Shown here: in pieces, positions 19,910 to 28,207 of the stretch
How the letters are laid out: every line of letters begins with the position of its first letter
How positions within the stretch are numbered: the stretch's first letter is position 1
Source of the DNA: Paracoccaceae bacterium
GTDB lineage: Bacteria; Pseudomonadota; Alphaproteobacteria; Rhodobacterales; Rhodobacteraceae
DNA length: 64,000 nt
Direction: 5' to 3'
Assembly: GCA_026706985.1 (NCBI GenBank)
Contig: JAPOXR010000049.1
Span: 88,297 to 152,296 of the forward strand
The notes under the pieces: generated by a model
Told to the model about the DNA's origin: nothing
What the model saw: only the letters and a program-made list of their open reading frames with translations
Databases searched by the model: none
Made by a program: the position numbers and the translations under genes

Positions 19910-20707
19910 CTAAATCCCGTAGCGGATTTCCAGTCCGTCATAAGCGGGCTCGACATGCGAGGGGGTTTCATCCAGCAGAGTCTGATAATCCATATCGATA
20001 TGCAGATTGGTCAGGATTGCGCGGCGCGGTGCCGCCCGGGCGACCCAGGCGAGCGTCTGTTCCAGATGCGTATGCGAGGGGTGGGGCGTGCGTCGCAGCG
20101 CATCGACAATCCAGCAATCGAGATTCCGCAGCGCTTCCCAGGATTCGGGCAGCAATTCGGAGACATCCGGCAGATAGGCGAGAGCGCCAATTCTGAAACC
20201 CTTGCTGGTTATGGCGCCATGGGTGACGGAAAATGGAATGAGCGATACCTCGCCGGCCTCACCGTGAATAGTCAGGGGACCCTTAAGAAGGTTCATTTTG
20301 AGAATCGGCGGGTAGGGGCTCCCTTCAGGTTGGATGAAAGCGTAACCGAAGCGCGTCTGCAGTGCCTTCTGCGTCTGCGCATCCGCCCAGGCGGGGAGCT
20401 GACTGCGCCGATTGTGAAAAATCATCCGCAGGTCGTCCAAACCATTCACATGATCGGCATGTGGATGCGTGTAAACGACCGCATCCAGCAGACCGACATC
20501 GGCATCCAGCAGCTGCTGCCGGAGGTCCGGGGAAGAATCGATCAATACTCTTGTTTCCCGGGACCCCTGACGGCGGGTAATCAACAGTGAGCAGCGCGAG
20601 CGCCGATTGCGCGGGTTGCCGGAATCGCACTCGCCCCACAACCCGCCGAGCCTCGGCACCCCGCCGGATGATCCGCAGCCGAGAATTCTGAAAATCAACT
20701 CCGCCAT
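19910..20707 (-). CDS. MBL-fold metallohydrolase (PhnP-like)
   Basis: Metallo-beta-lactamase fold phosphodiesterase-like enzyme, 265 aa. RILGCGSSGGVPRLGG opens the protein, YTHPHADHVNGLDDLR is the HxHxDH zinc motif, and SVTHGAI, VDALRRTPHPSHTHLEQTL and LTNLHIDMDY supply further ligands. PhnP hydrolyses cyclic phosphodiesters in phosphonate breakdown, but relatives next to tatD are widespread in alphaproteobacteria and have no assigned substrate. ATG 20707 overlaps the tatD stop (TGATG); a TTG one codon upstream is possible. Confidence 0.9.
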   Translation of the reverse strand: MAELIFRILGCGSSGGVPRLGGLWGECDSGNPRNRRSRCSLLITRRQGSRETRVLIDSSPDLRQQLLDADVGLLDAVVYTHPHADHVNGLDDLRMIFHNRRSQLPAWADAQTQKALQTRFGYAFIQPEGSPYPPILKMNLLKGPLTIHGEAGEVSLIPFSVTHGAITSKGFRIGALAYLPDVSELLPESWEALRNLDCWIVDALRRTPHPSHTHLEQTLAWVARAAPRRAILTNLHIDMDYQTLLDETPSHVEPAYDGLEIRYGI

Positions 20708-21510
20708 CAATTCCCGGGCGGTTCCGCCGCCTTGGTGAATAACCGGTCAAAATTTTCTGTCGTCCGGGCAGCGAATTCGTTGATTTCCATGCCGAATAAT
20801 CCGGCGCCGTGAGCCGCCGTATGGACAACATAGCCAGGTTCGTTGCGTTTGCCCCGATGCGGAACGGGTGCGAGGTAAGGCGCATCTGTTTCCACCAATA
20901 TCCGCTCGACCGGCGCGTCGGCGAAGATTTGCCGCAACTCCCCGGAGCGTCGGAAGGTGACGATTCCCGACATGGACAGGTAAAAGCCCAGAGCAAGTGC
21001 CGTCGCCGCCAGTTCAGGGCCGGAGGAAAAACAATGCATGACGCAGTTGAAGGGGCCATTCTCGATCTGTTCGCGCTGCAGAATCTCCATCATATCCCGA
21101 TCCGCATCGCGGGAGTGGATGATCAGAGGAAGGCCGGATTCCCGCGCAGCGCTGATATGCACTGAAAGGCTCTGTTTCTGCGCTTCCGCAATGTCGCTTG
21201 TATAGTGATAGTCGAGACCGGATTCACCGATCGCAACCATTTTGGGATGCGCGGTCAATTCCAGCAACCGGTCAAATTCGGCCATCGGATCAGTGGCGGC
21301 TCTGTGTGGGTGTGTGCCGGCAGCGAAATAGACACCGCGATATTGTTCAGCGATGGATGCGACATTGTCGAATTGGCCCAGTGAGGTGCAGATGGTCAGC
21401 ACGCGTTTCACACCGGCCGCCGCCGCCCGGGAAATGACCCCGCCCAGATCATCCGCAAAGTCAGGGAAATCCAGATGGCAGTGGCTGTCGACCAGTTCAA
21501 TGGCTTGCAT
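20707..21510 (-). CDS. tatD: TatD-family deoxyribonuclease
   Basis: Metal-dependent 3'-5' exonuclease/DNase of the amidohydrolase fold, 267 aa. VDSHCHLDFP gives the HxH metal site, IGESGLDYHYT the bridging Glu, LIIHSRDADRDMM and MHCFSSGPELAATALALGFYLS further ligands, and VETDAPYLAPVP the last Asp. The gene overlaps holB by 14 nt and the MBL gene by a few nt. In alphaproteobacteria this is the usual gene order. The paralogue could equally be named YcfH; the cellular role is in DNA repair or quality control. Confidence 0.93.
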   Translation of the reverse strand: MQAIELVDSHCHLDFPDFADDLGGVISRAAAAGVKRVLTICTSLGQFDNVASIAEQYRGVYFAAGTHPHRAATDPMAEFDRLLELTAHPKMVAIGESGLDYHYTSDIAEAQKQSLSVHISAARESGLPLIIHSRDADRDMMEILQREQIENGPFNCVMHCFSSGPELAATALALGFYLSMSGIVTFRRSGELRQIFADAPVERILVETDAPYLAPVPHRGKRNEPGYVVHTAAHGAGLFGMEINEFAARTTENFDRLFTKAAEPPGN

Positions 21511-22624
21511 GTGGGTGAGACTCCTGCCGGGCTGCGGCAGATGCCGACTTGTCCAGAGCGATCAGCATATCCAACACCACAGATACAGGGTCAAGGTTGG
21601 TCAATCGGGAATGCTGGAAGCGCTGGAAAAGTTCCGCATTCAGCTCTGCCCAGATGTACGCCGAATGTCTGGCTTTGATCAAATGTGAGCAGTCGGCGGG
21701 CGGTGGCGGCGTTTCGACTCCCGCTGCCCAACGTGCAAGGCCGGACAGTAGATATTGAATTGCGGATACCGACACCAGATACTGCGATTCGGCATTCCTT
21801 CCGCCACAGGCCTCGGCGAATTTCATCAACTCGCCGCGCTTCATTCCCGGTGCTTGCGCCAACAATGCGAGCAACCGGTTATGGCACTCAAAACCACCAT
21901 CAAAGTGAAAGCGCAGGGTTTCGCCAACCGAGCCGACGGAGATTCCGGAAAGATGATCCTCACCGCTCTGCCGCAGACAACCTGTCCCTGCGAGAGCACG
22001 CCGCATATCCTTTTCTCCCAACGGCTTACAACTCAGAAACCTGCACCGGCTGCGGATAGTCGCCGGCAGCGAAAACGGCGAGTGGCTGACCAGGAGCATC
22101 ATCGAATTGTCGGGAGGTTCTTCAAGCAGCTTCAATAAAGCATTGGCGGCGCTCGTATTCAAATCGTCGGCCGAATCAATGATGGCCACTATCGGCAGAT
22201 TGTCGGCCGAAGTCAGGGCAAAGAAATCTATGAGTGAACGGATCTGGCCGACCGTGATGCCTGACTGCGGCTTGCCGGATTTCGTATCAACCTGGCGACG
22301 GATCAGCGTCAATGTGGTCTCTGACAATGCCGCAATTCGGCGCGCTGTCGGATGGGTCGCATCGACATGAAGCGATGAATGCGGATTGCTGCCGGGTTTG
22401 GAATCGGCTGCGGCGGAGAGCGCAAACCGGGCGATTCGCCATGCCAGGGTCGCCTTGCCGACACCCCGTGGACCGGTGATCAGCCAAGCGGTATCGGCGC
22501 GGCCGGCATTATAGGCCGCCAGGAATCGTTTCTCGGCATCCCGCTGTCCGAAAAGCTCGGTGACAAATCTGGGGTGTGGTGCGTTGCCGACGCGGTCGAG
22601 CTCAGTCATGTCCTCCTGTGTCAT
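21497..22624 (-). CDS. holB: DNA polymerase III subunit delta'
   Basis: Clamp-loader subunit, 375 aa, part of the complex that loads the beta clamp on primed DNA. It has the AAA+ fold: ITGPRGVGKATLAWRIARF (P-loop), IDSADDLNTSAANALLKLLEEPP (Walker B region) and SLPATIRSRCRFL (SRC motif). The C-terminal 120 residues are the helical oligomerisation domain. The start overlaps the tmk stop (ATGA), indicating coupled translation. The zinc-binding cysteines of E. coli delta' are not obvious, as is usual in this class. Confidence 0.95.
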   Translation of the reverse strand: MTQEDMTELDRVGNAPHPRFVTELFGQRDAEKRFLAAYNAGRADTAWLITGPRGVGKATLAWRIARFALSAAADSKPGSNPHSSLHVDATHPTARRIAALSETTLTLIRRQVDTKSGKPQSGITVGQIRSLIDFFALTSADNLPIVAIIDSADDLNTSAANALLKLLEEPPDNSMMLLVSHSPFSLPATIRSRCRFLSCKPLGEKDMRRALAGTGCLRQSGEDHLSGISVGSVGETLRFHFDGGFECHNRLLALLAQAPGMKRGELMKFAEACGGRNAESQYLVSVSAIQYLLSGLARWAAGVETPPPPADCSHLIKARHSAYIWAELNAELFQRFQHSRLTNLDPVSVVLDMLIALDKSASAAARQESHPHASH

Positions 22625-23244
22625 GAAATCACTTCCAGACTCATGGCCAGAAGGTCAGACGCAATCTCGGAGCTTTCTCTGTCGCCATTCACAACTCGGC
22701 AGCGATGCGGGAAGCTCTGTTGCAGCTGGAGAAAACCCTGCCGCAAATCCTCGAGACGGGAGCCGAATGTATCCAGCCTTGCGTCGCCTCCGCTGCGCCG
22801 GGCGACGCGCTCCAGGGCCAGTTTGACCGGGATGTCGATGATGAAGGTGAGATCCGGGTCAGTGCCGATCATGAGCGTATGCAGCTGGTCCACCCTGTGG
22901 CGGGCGGTTTCACTGTCAAATCCTTGATAGACCCTGGTTGAGTCAGCGAAGCGGTCACAGATGACAATCTTGCCCTCAGCGATTGCCGGCAGGACCAACC
23001 CATCCAGATGATGCCGCCTCGCGGCGGTGAACAGCAGGGCTTCGGTTGCCGGCGACCAGTGGCTGGCTGCATCTCCGGTCAGCAGATCACGCAATAACCC
23101 GCCCTGTTGACCACCGCCCGGCTCGAATGTCGTCACCACCAGGTGACCCAGATCCCGGAGGTTTTCGGCGAGCAGCCGGGTCTGCAGGGATTTACCGGCC
23201 CCATCGATCCCCTCCAGGGTGATGAGCCTGCCATTGTCCGGCAT
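22621..23244 (-). CDS. tmk: Thymidylate kinase
   Basis: Phosphorylates dTMP to dTDP, an essential step of dTTP supply. 207 aa. P-loop LEGIDGAGKSLQTRLLAENL; TFEPGGGQQGGLLRDLL; VICDRFADSTRVYQG is the DR(Y/F) substrate motif; the lid is around ERVARRSGGDARLD. It is placed between the carboxypeptidase and holB, overlapping both by a few bases, as in many alphaproteobacteria. Confidence 0.97.
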   Translation of the reverse strand: MPDNGRLITLEGIDGAGKSLQTRLLAENLRDLGHLVVTTFEPGGGQQGGLLRDLLTGDAASHWSPATEALLFTAARRHHLDGLVLPAIAEGKIVICDRFADSTRVYQGFDSETARHRVDQLHTLMIGTDPDLTFIIDIPVKLALERVARRSGGDARLDTFGSRLEDLRQGFLQLQQSFPHRCRVVNGDRESSEIASDLLAMSLEVIS

Positions 23245-24431
23245 CAGGGATCGAAAAGTGAATGAGTCGTGATACCGGATTTATCCACCAGGTCACGAAT
23301 GGCCGTCATGACCCGGACCAACAATCCACCGCGTTCGAGCGAATTAGCGGCAATCAGCGGGTATGCCGCTTGTATCGACAGTTCCGGAATCGTGACCTCG
23401 AGCTGTCCAAGTGACTGACCCTCCTCAATCGGCGCCAGCACCGGCATGTCAATAACAGCGGTAGCGGTGATTTCAGCGGCTGACGCTGCGGGGAGCAAAA
23501 TCGTTGCATCATTGACCACCCTTGCCGACACAGTCGGGGCATCACCCATCCACACCGGGACCTCGACCACGGTCTGACCGGCTTTGAAAATCGTCTTTTC
23601 CTCAAACTGGCGAAAAAACCAGTTGGCGATTCTTTCCGATTCAATTTCCCGGATACCCCGGGTCTCAAGACCGGCGAGAACAAACACAACCCGGCGGTTG
23701 CCGCGCCTGACCGACCCGACAATGCCGTATCCCGCGTCTCTGGTATAGCCGGTTTTAAGCCCATCTCCGCCGAAGTCGAACTTGAGCAGCGGGTTGCGGT
23801 TATAGCGGTTTTCAATTGCCCTATCGTCATGCCGAAATTCCTTCTCGGCAAAATATTTGTAATATTCCGGGTAGGTTCGGATGATATGGGTGGCAATCAG
23901 CGCCAGATCCCGGGCACTCATCAGATGCTCCGGATCAGGCCAACCGTTCGAATTTGTGAAATTTGAACTCTTCAGGCCGAGCTCCTGGCCACGTTCTGTC
24001 ATCAGCCTGGCGAATCCAGCTTCCGTTCCGTCGGGAGAAAGCGCCTCCGCGAGAACCGCGCTGGCGTCATTGCCCGACAACACGACCACCCCCCGGATCA
24101 GATCCTCCACCGAAACGCGCTCGCCGGCCCGGAGAAACATTGTCGAGCCACGGTATGCAGCCGCGGCCCTGGATACCGGCAGCATTTCGTCGAGCTGCAG
24201 ACGGCCCTGTTCCAAGGCTTCGAAGGCCATATAGATGGTCATGATCTTCGACATTGAAGCTGGCGGCAGCGGTGTGTCGGCATTCTTTTCCGCAAGTACG
24301 GCACCGGAAGCGAAATCGACTGCAATCATCGACCGGCCGCTGGACTGGAATGCGGATGCTGCTGTTGCGAAAATGAATATTGCGACGACGACAGCCGCGG
24401 TTGCACCGGATATGCTGACGATAATCCGCAT
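23244..24431 (-). CDS. D-alanyl-D-alanine carboxypeptidase (DacF/DacC type)
   Basis: Low-molecular-mass penicillin-binding protein, 395 aa, trimming the terminal D-Ala of peptidoglycan stem peptides in the periplasm. Residues 1-30 form a signal peptide (IVSISGATAAVVVAIFIFATAASAF). The serine peptidase motifs are PPASMSKIMTIYM (SxxK), VVLSGNDASAVLAE (SxN) and GLKTGYTRDAGYGIVGS (KTG). A C-terminal beta-rich PBP5_C domain follows. I use ATG 24431; GTG 24434 is adjacent. First gene of the dac-tmk-holB-tatD-MBL operon, divergent from tRNA-Ser. Confidence 0.95.
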   Translation of the reverse strand: MRIIVSISGATAAVVVAIFIFATAASAFQSSGRSMIAVDFASGAVLAEKNADTPLPPASMSKIMTIYMAFEALEQGRLQLDEMLPVSRAAAAYRGSTMFLRAGERVSVEDLIRGVVVLSGNDASAVLAEALSPDGTEAGFARLMTERGQELGLKSSNFTNSNGWPDPEHLMSARDLALIATHIIRTYPEYYKYFAEKEFRHDDRAIENRYNRNPLLKFDFGGDGLKTGYTRDAGYGIVGSVRRGNRRVVFVLAGLETRGIREIESERIANWFFRQFEEKTIFKAGQTVVEVPVWMGDAPTVSARVVNDATILLPAASAAEITATAVIDMPVLAPIEEGQSLGQLEVTIPELSIQAAYPLIAANSLERGGLLVRVMTAIRDLVDKSGITTHSLFDP

Positions 24432-24591
24432 CACGGAGCAATCATTACCAAACCGGCCAATTTAGGAAAGCGGATTTTGAGGTGTGCTGAACTCTTTCGG
24501 GTGCCTGTCAGCCACTCTTACCCGGGGAACGCGGCACGCCGTCAGGCCGGGCTATGAATCCCGCGGAAGAGTCACTATCTGTCGCCGGGCC

Positions 24592-24681
24592 GGAGGAGTG
24601 ACAGAGTGGTCGAATGTACCGGTCTTGAAAACCGGCGTGGGGGCAACTCCACCGTGGGTTCGAATCCCACCTCCTCCGCCA
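24592..24681 (+). tRNA. tRNA-Ser (anticodon UGA)
   Basis: Class II tRNA of 90 nt. GGAGGAG (24592-24598) pairs with CTCCTCC (24671-24677), followed by discriminator G and encoded CCA. The anticodon stem CCGGT/ACCGG carries loop CTTGAAA with TGA at 24626-24628. The long variable arm is GCGTGGGGGCAACTCCACC and the T-arm is GGGTTCGAATCCC. It decodes UCA and related serine codons. Confidence 0.98.
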
Positions 24682-24761
24682 ATCCGCACGAATCTGTTTC
24701 CGTCACCCGGATAATTCCTTAATATCCGGCTAGATCATCTCCAGCCGAAGGATTTCATGCC

Positions 24762-25574
24762 ATGCTGAAACTGCTCCTATGTTCCGGATTGACAATCGCG
24801 GTCACTGCCGCTTCGGCGTTGGCGGAGGACCGATGCGCGGCAGGAAAAACGCTGACCGAGGGTAAATTGACGATCGCCACCGGCAATCCGGCCTACTACC
24901 CATGGGTATTGAATGATGCGCCCGAAAGCGGCGAGGGGTTTGAGGCCGCTGTGGCCTATGCCGTGGCCGGTGAGATGGGCTTCTCCGCCGATAATGTGGT
25001 TTGGGTTCGCACTTCATTCGATGAGGCGATCCAGCCCGGTGCGAAGAATTTTGATTTCAACATGCAACAATATTCAATCACCTCCGAGCGCGATAAATTC
25101 GTCGATTTCTCGGCACCCTATTATGCTGCACCGATGGCAGTGCTGACTGCGCCGGGCGTGACCGCGGATCCAACGCTGGAAGCGCTGCGTGGTCTGAAAT
25201 GGGGCGCCGTCGGTTCCACCACCGCGGTGCCGAAACTGAGTGGCGTGATCAAGCCGGATTCTGACCCGCTGCTCTATGGCGACAATTCTGATATCAATGC
25301 GGCGATGTCGGCCGGCCAGATTGATGCGGCTTTGTTTGATCTGCCTACGGCACTGTTCCTGAGCGCTGTGATGATCGAAGGTTCAGCCGTCATCGGACAA
25401 TTTCCCGCTGACCGGGAAGACAATCCCGATCTGTTCGGCATGCTGATGGAAGAAGGCAATCCGCTGAAGCAATGTGTGGACGCAGCTTTGGAAGCTCTGA
25501 AGTCCAGCGGTGAGCTTGCGGCAATCGAGGCCGAATGGCTGCAGCAGACCACTGGAGTGCCGTTGATCCGCTGA
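24762..25574 (+). CDS. Polar amino-acid ABC transporter, periplasmic binding protein
   Basis: Family 3 solute-binding protein, 270 aa. MLKLLLCSGLTIAVTAASALA is the signal peptide. ATGNPAYYPWVLND, the core FDFNMQQYSITSERDKFVDFSAPYY and DAALFDLPTALFLSAV are typical of amino-acid binding proteins. The stop lies 11 nt before the permease start. Specificity cannot be decided from sequence. Confidence 0.92.
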   Translation: MLKLLLCSGLTIAVTAASALAEDRCAAGKTLTEGKLTIATGNPAYYPWVLNDAPESGEGFEAAVAYAVAGEMGFSADNVVWVRTSFDEAIQPGAKNFDFNMQQYSITSERDKFVDFSAPYYAAPMAVLTAPGVTADPTLEALRGLKWGAVGSTTAVPKLSGVIKPDSDPLLYGDNSDINAAMSAGQIDAALFDLPTALFLSAVMIEGSAVIGQFPADREDNPDLFGMLMEEGNPLKQCVDAALEALKSSGELAAIEAEWLQQTTGVPLIR

Positions 25575-25585
25575 CAGGCTGTTCT

Positions 25586-26428
25586 ATGTCGGGCGAGGGT
25601 GCCGTCGCGGGTCCGGTTCCATCCCGCCGACAGGTTTATGAAGACAGGCAGCGCCGCCGATCCCTGATTATTGCCGCTGCCAGCACCGGTGCAGTGGCAG
25701 CGGCGGTCATGATTTTGATTCCGCGGGCTCCTGGATGGGACCGGGTACAGGCCAGCTTTTTCAATTGGGATGTGTTTGCGTCGACATTTCCCGGATTGCT
25801 CGGCGCATTCATGACCGATGTGGCGATTTTTGCCTGGTGTGCGCCGGCCATCGCGGTTCTGGGCCTGCTTGTCGCGCTTGCCCGCGATGCGCGCAGCCCG
25901 GCATTGTTTCCGCTCCGTATTCTCGGAGCTGCCCATACCGACATCTTCCGCGGCGTGCCGGTCATCTTGACGGTCTATCTGATTGGTTTCGGAATTCCCG
26001 GCCTCGGTCTACCGCGCCCCTGGAACTCTCCCTACATCTGGGGATCGCTTGCGCTCACTCTCACCTATTCGGCCTATGTGGCGGAGATCTTTCGATCCGG
26101 AATCGAATCGGTGCATGAAAGCCAGCGCGCAGCGGCGCAGTCGCTTGGTCTCAGTGACCGCGACAGCATGCGTTTTGTGATCCTGCCACAGGCGATTCGC
26201 CGGGTGATACCGGCGCAGATGAATATGCTGATCGCCCTGCAGAAGGATGTCGCACTGCTGTCTTTCATCGGCCCGGTTGAGATTTTCCGCCAGGCCGGCG
26301 TCTACAAGTCGCTGATGGCCAATTTCACCCCTTATGTCGGTGCCGCCATTATCTTTCTGTGCATCACGATTCCGGCCACCCGCTATACCGACCATTTGCT
26401 GGCGAGACAGAACCGCGAGCGCAGCTGA
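25586..26428 (+). CDS. Polar amino-acid ABC transporter permease
   Basis: Inner-membrane subunit of the HisMQ/GlnP type, 280 aa. After a charged N-terminus come a first TM (IIAAASTGAVAAAVMILIP), a long periplasmic stretch, then a three- to four-segment core with IFRGVPVILTVYLIGFGIPG and the EAA loop AAAQSLGLSDRDSMRFVILPQAIRRVIP. I use ATG 25586 because the upstream in-frame ATG at 25535 lies inside the binding protein gene. Only one permease gene is present, so the channel is presumably a homodimer. The stop overlaps the ATPase start (TGATG). Confidence 0.92.
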   Translation: MSGEGAVAGPVPSRRQVYEDRQRRRSLIIAAASTGAVAAAVMILIPRAPGWDRVQASFFNWDVFASTFPGLLGAFMTDVAIFAWCAPAIAVLGLLVALARDARSPALFPLRILGAAHTDIFRGVPVILTVYLIGFGIPGLGLPRPWNSPYIWGSLALTLTYSAYVAEIFRSGIESVHESQRAAAQSLGLSDRDSMRFVILPQAIRRVIPAQMNMLIALQKDVALLSFIGPVEIFRQAGVYKSLMANFTPYVGAAIIFLCITIPATRYTDHLLARQNRERS

Positions 26429-27159
26429 TGGCTAAACTCTCCCTGCGAGGTGTGGTGAAGCGCTTTACTGACCACACGGTGTGCGACGGCATAGATCTTG
26501 ATATCGAATCCGGGCAGATGGTCTGCCTGATCGGCGCATCGGGAGCCGGTAAATCAACGCTTCTGCGCTGCATCAATCTGCTCGAGCCGATAGAAGATGG
26601 GGAAATCTTCCTCGATGGTATCGATATCGCGGTGCCCGGGCTTGATCCGCAGGCGGTGAGGCAGCGGATCGGCATGGTGTTCCAATCATTCAACCTATTC
26701 CCGCATATGACGGCGATAGAGAATGTGATGCTCGCACCGCGCCGCGTTCACCGGAGACCGCGGCAGGAATTATTGCCGGAAGTGACCGGTCTGTTTACCC
26801 GTTTCGGCCTCGCCGACCATATGCATCGCTACCCGGATCAGCTATCGGGTGGTCAGCAGCAACGGGTCGCCATTGTCCGGGCCTTGGCGATGAAACCTGA
26901 ATTGATGCTGTTTGACGAGATTACCTCGGCGCTCGATCCGCAGCTCGTGGGCGAAGTGCTGGATGTCCTGCGGTTGTTGAAAAATAGTGGAATGACAATG
27001 GTTTTGGCCACGCATGAAATGGGCTTTGCCCGCGAAGCCGCTGACAAGGTCTGTTTCCTAAAGGATGGGCGGATTTTGGAGGAAGCCCATCCGAAGATTC
27101 TGTTCACTGCACCGTGCCATCCCGAGACGGCAGCGTTTTTGGCCCGCACCCTGAAATAA
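26428..27159 (+). CDS. Polar amino-acid ABC transporter ATP-binding protein
   Basis: GlnQ/HisP-type ATPase, 243 aa. Walker A GASGAGKSTLLRCINLLE, Q-loop GMVFQSFNLFPHMTAIENVM, signature QLSGGQQQRVAIVRAL, Walker B LMLFDEITSALDPQLVGEVL and switch LATHEMGFAREAADKV. ATG 26428 overlaps the permease stop, giving a tightly coupled three-gene importer. A 9-bp stem hairpin follows its stop. Confidence 0.95.
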   Translation: MAKLSLRGVVKRFTDHTVCDGIDLDIESGQMVCLIGASGAGKSTLLRCINLLEPIEDGEIFLDGIDIAVPGLDPQAVRQRIGMVFQSFNLFPHMTAIENVMLAPRRVHRRPRQELLPEVTGLFTRFGLADHMHRYPDQLSGGQQQRVAIVRALAMKPELMLFDEITSALDPQLVGEVLDVLRLLKNSGMTMVLATHEMGFAREAADKVCFLKDGRILEEAHPKILFTAPCHPETAAFLARTLK

Positions 27160-27172
27160 ATCTGCTAAATGG

Positions 27173-27200
27173 CATTGCGGCGAATTGACGAGCCGCAATG
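27173..27200 (+). promoter_or_regulatory. Hairpin between the amino-acid ATPase and the dehydrogenase
   Basis: CATTGCGGC (27173-27181) and GCCGCAATG (27192-27200) form a perfect 9-bp stem with a 10-nt loop. No T-run follows, so it may be a 3'-end stabilising stem or a weak attenuator rather than a full terminator. Confidence 0.5.
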
Positions 27201-27236
27201 GATTCATGAAGGCGCCCGTTGCCGGGAGTTGACAGA

Positions 27237-28199
27237 ATGCAAATTGGATTTGTCGGACTTGGAAATGTCGGCGGCAAACTCGCCGGCAGCCTGTTGAGAA
27301 ACGGCGCATCACTCATCGTCAGCGACCTGGACGCGGAAAAGGTCAGTGAATTCACTGCCAGGGGTGCCGGGAGTAGCGCCGTTCCGGCGGATATGGCCCG
27401 TCAATGCGGGATTGTCATTACCTGCCTGCCGAACCCACAGGCGAGCGCATCCGTGGTCGAGGGGCCGGATGGTCTGCTCAAAGGATTCCGCCGGGATGCT
27501 GTCTGGTGTGAAATGAGCACCACCGACGAAAGGGAAGTTCAGCGGCTCGGCAAGGCGTTTTCCGCTATCGGGGCGCATGCGGTGGATTGTCCAGTCTCCG
27601 GCGGTTGTCATCGCGCGGCCACCGGAAACATCTCCATTTTCGCCGGCTGCGACCGCCCCGTCTTCGAACGGATTCTGCCGCTCCTGACCATGATGGGGCG
27701 GCGCATTCTGCATACCGGCCGGCTCGGCTCGGCATCGCAGTTGAAGGTGCTGACAAATTACCTCGCCACGGCCAACCTGGTCAGTGTCTGTGAAGCCCTG
27801 ACGACGGCGACAAAGGCGGGACTGGATATGAAAACGACCTATGAGGCGATTCGGATTTCTTCCGGGAACTCCTTTGTCCATGAGACCGAAGGGCAGGTTA
27901 TCCTGAATGGCAGCCGCGACATCAGCTTTACAATGGATCTGGTTGTGAAGGATCTGTCGCTGTTTTCTGAGCTGGCTGAACGTTCAGGGGTGAATCTGGA
28001 TCTTGCGCCGATGCTGCTGGAGATTTTCCACGATGCCGAAGAGCGGTACGGATCACGGGAGTGGTCACCGAATGTCATCCGGCGGCTGGAGGATGCCACC
28101 GGCTGCCGCGTGTCCGCACCGGGCTTTCCGGCGGAAATCGAGGATGATGAGCCGGAAATTCCGGGCTATGAGGTGACAATGGATCACCCGCGGGCCTGA
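27237..28199 (+). CDS. 3-hydroxyisobutyrate-dehydrogenase-like NAD(P) oxidoreductase
   Basis: Beta-hydroxyacid dehydrogenase family, 320 aa. MQIGFVGLGNVGGKLAGSLL is the nucleotide fold, ITCLPNPQAS the second strand motif, VDCPVSGGCHRAATGNISIF the substrate loop, and SQLKVLTNYLATAN the catalytic Lys/Asn motif. The C-terminal 25 residues form an acidic tail (EIEDDEPEIPG) beyond the usual end. Substrate might be 3-hydroxyisobutyrate, tartronate semialdehyde or another beta-hydroxyacid. It lies about 77 nt behind the amino-acid transporter on the same strand, so it may act on the imported compound's breakdown product, but that is speculative. Confidence 0.87.
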   Translation: MQIGFVGLGNVGGKLAGSLLRNGASLIVSDLDAEKVSEFTARGAGSSAVPADMARQCGIVITCLPNPQASASVVEGPDGLLKGFRRDAVWCEMSTTDEREVQRLGKAFSAIGAHAVDCPVSGGCHRAATGNISIFAGCDRPVFERILPLLTMMGRRILHTGRLGSASQLKVLTNYLATANLVSVCEALTTATKAGLDMKTTYEAIRISSGNSFVHETEGQVILNGSRDISFTMDLVVKDLSLFSELAERSGVNLDLAPMLLEIFHDAEERYGSREWSPNVIRRLEDATGCRVSAPGFPAEIEDDEPEIPGYEVTMDHPRA

Positions 28200-28207
28200 C
28201 TTTGAGA

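Noticed and set aside
24484..24714. A 76-codon frame across tRNA-Ser
   Set aside because: It reads through the whole tRNA gene; the tRNA fold is unambiguous and the peptide has no features.
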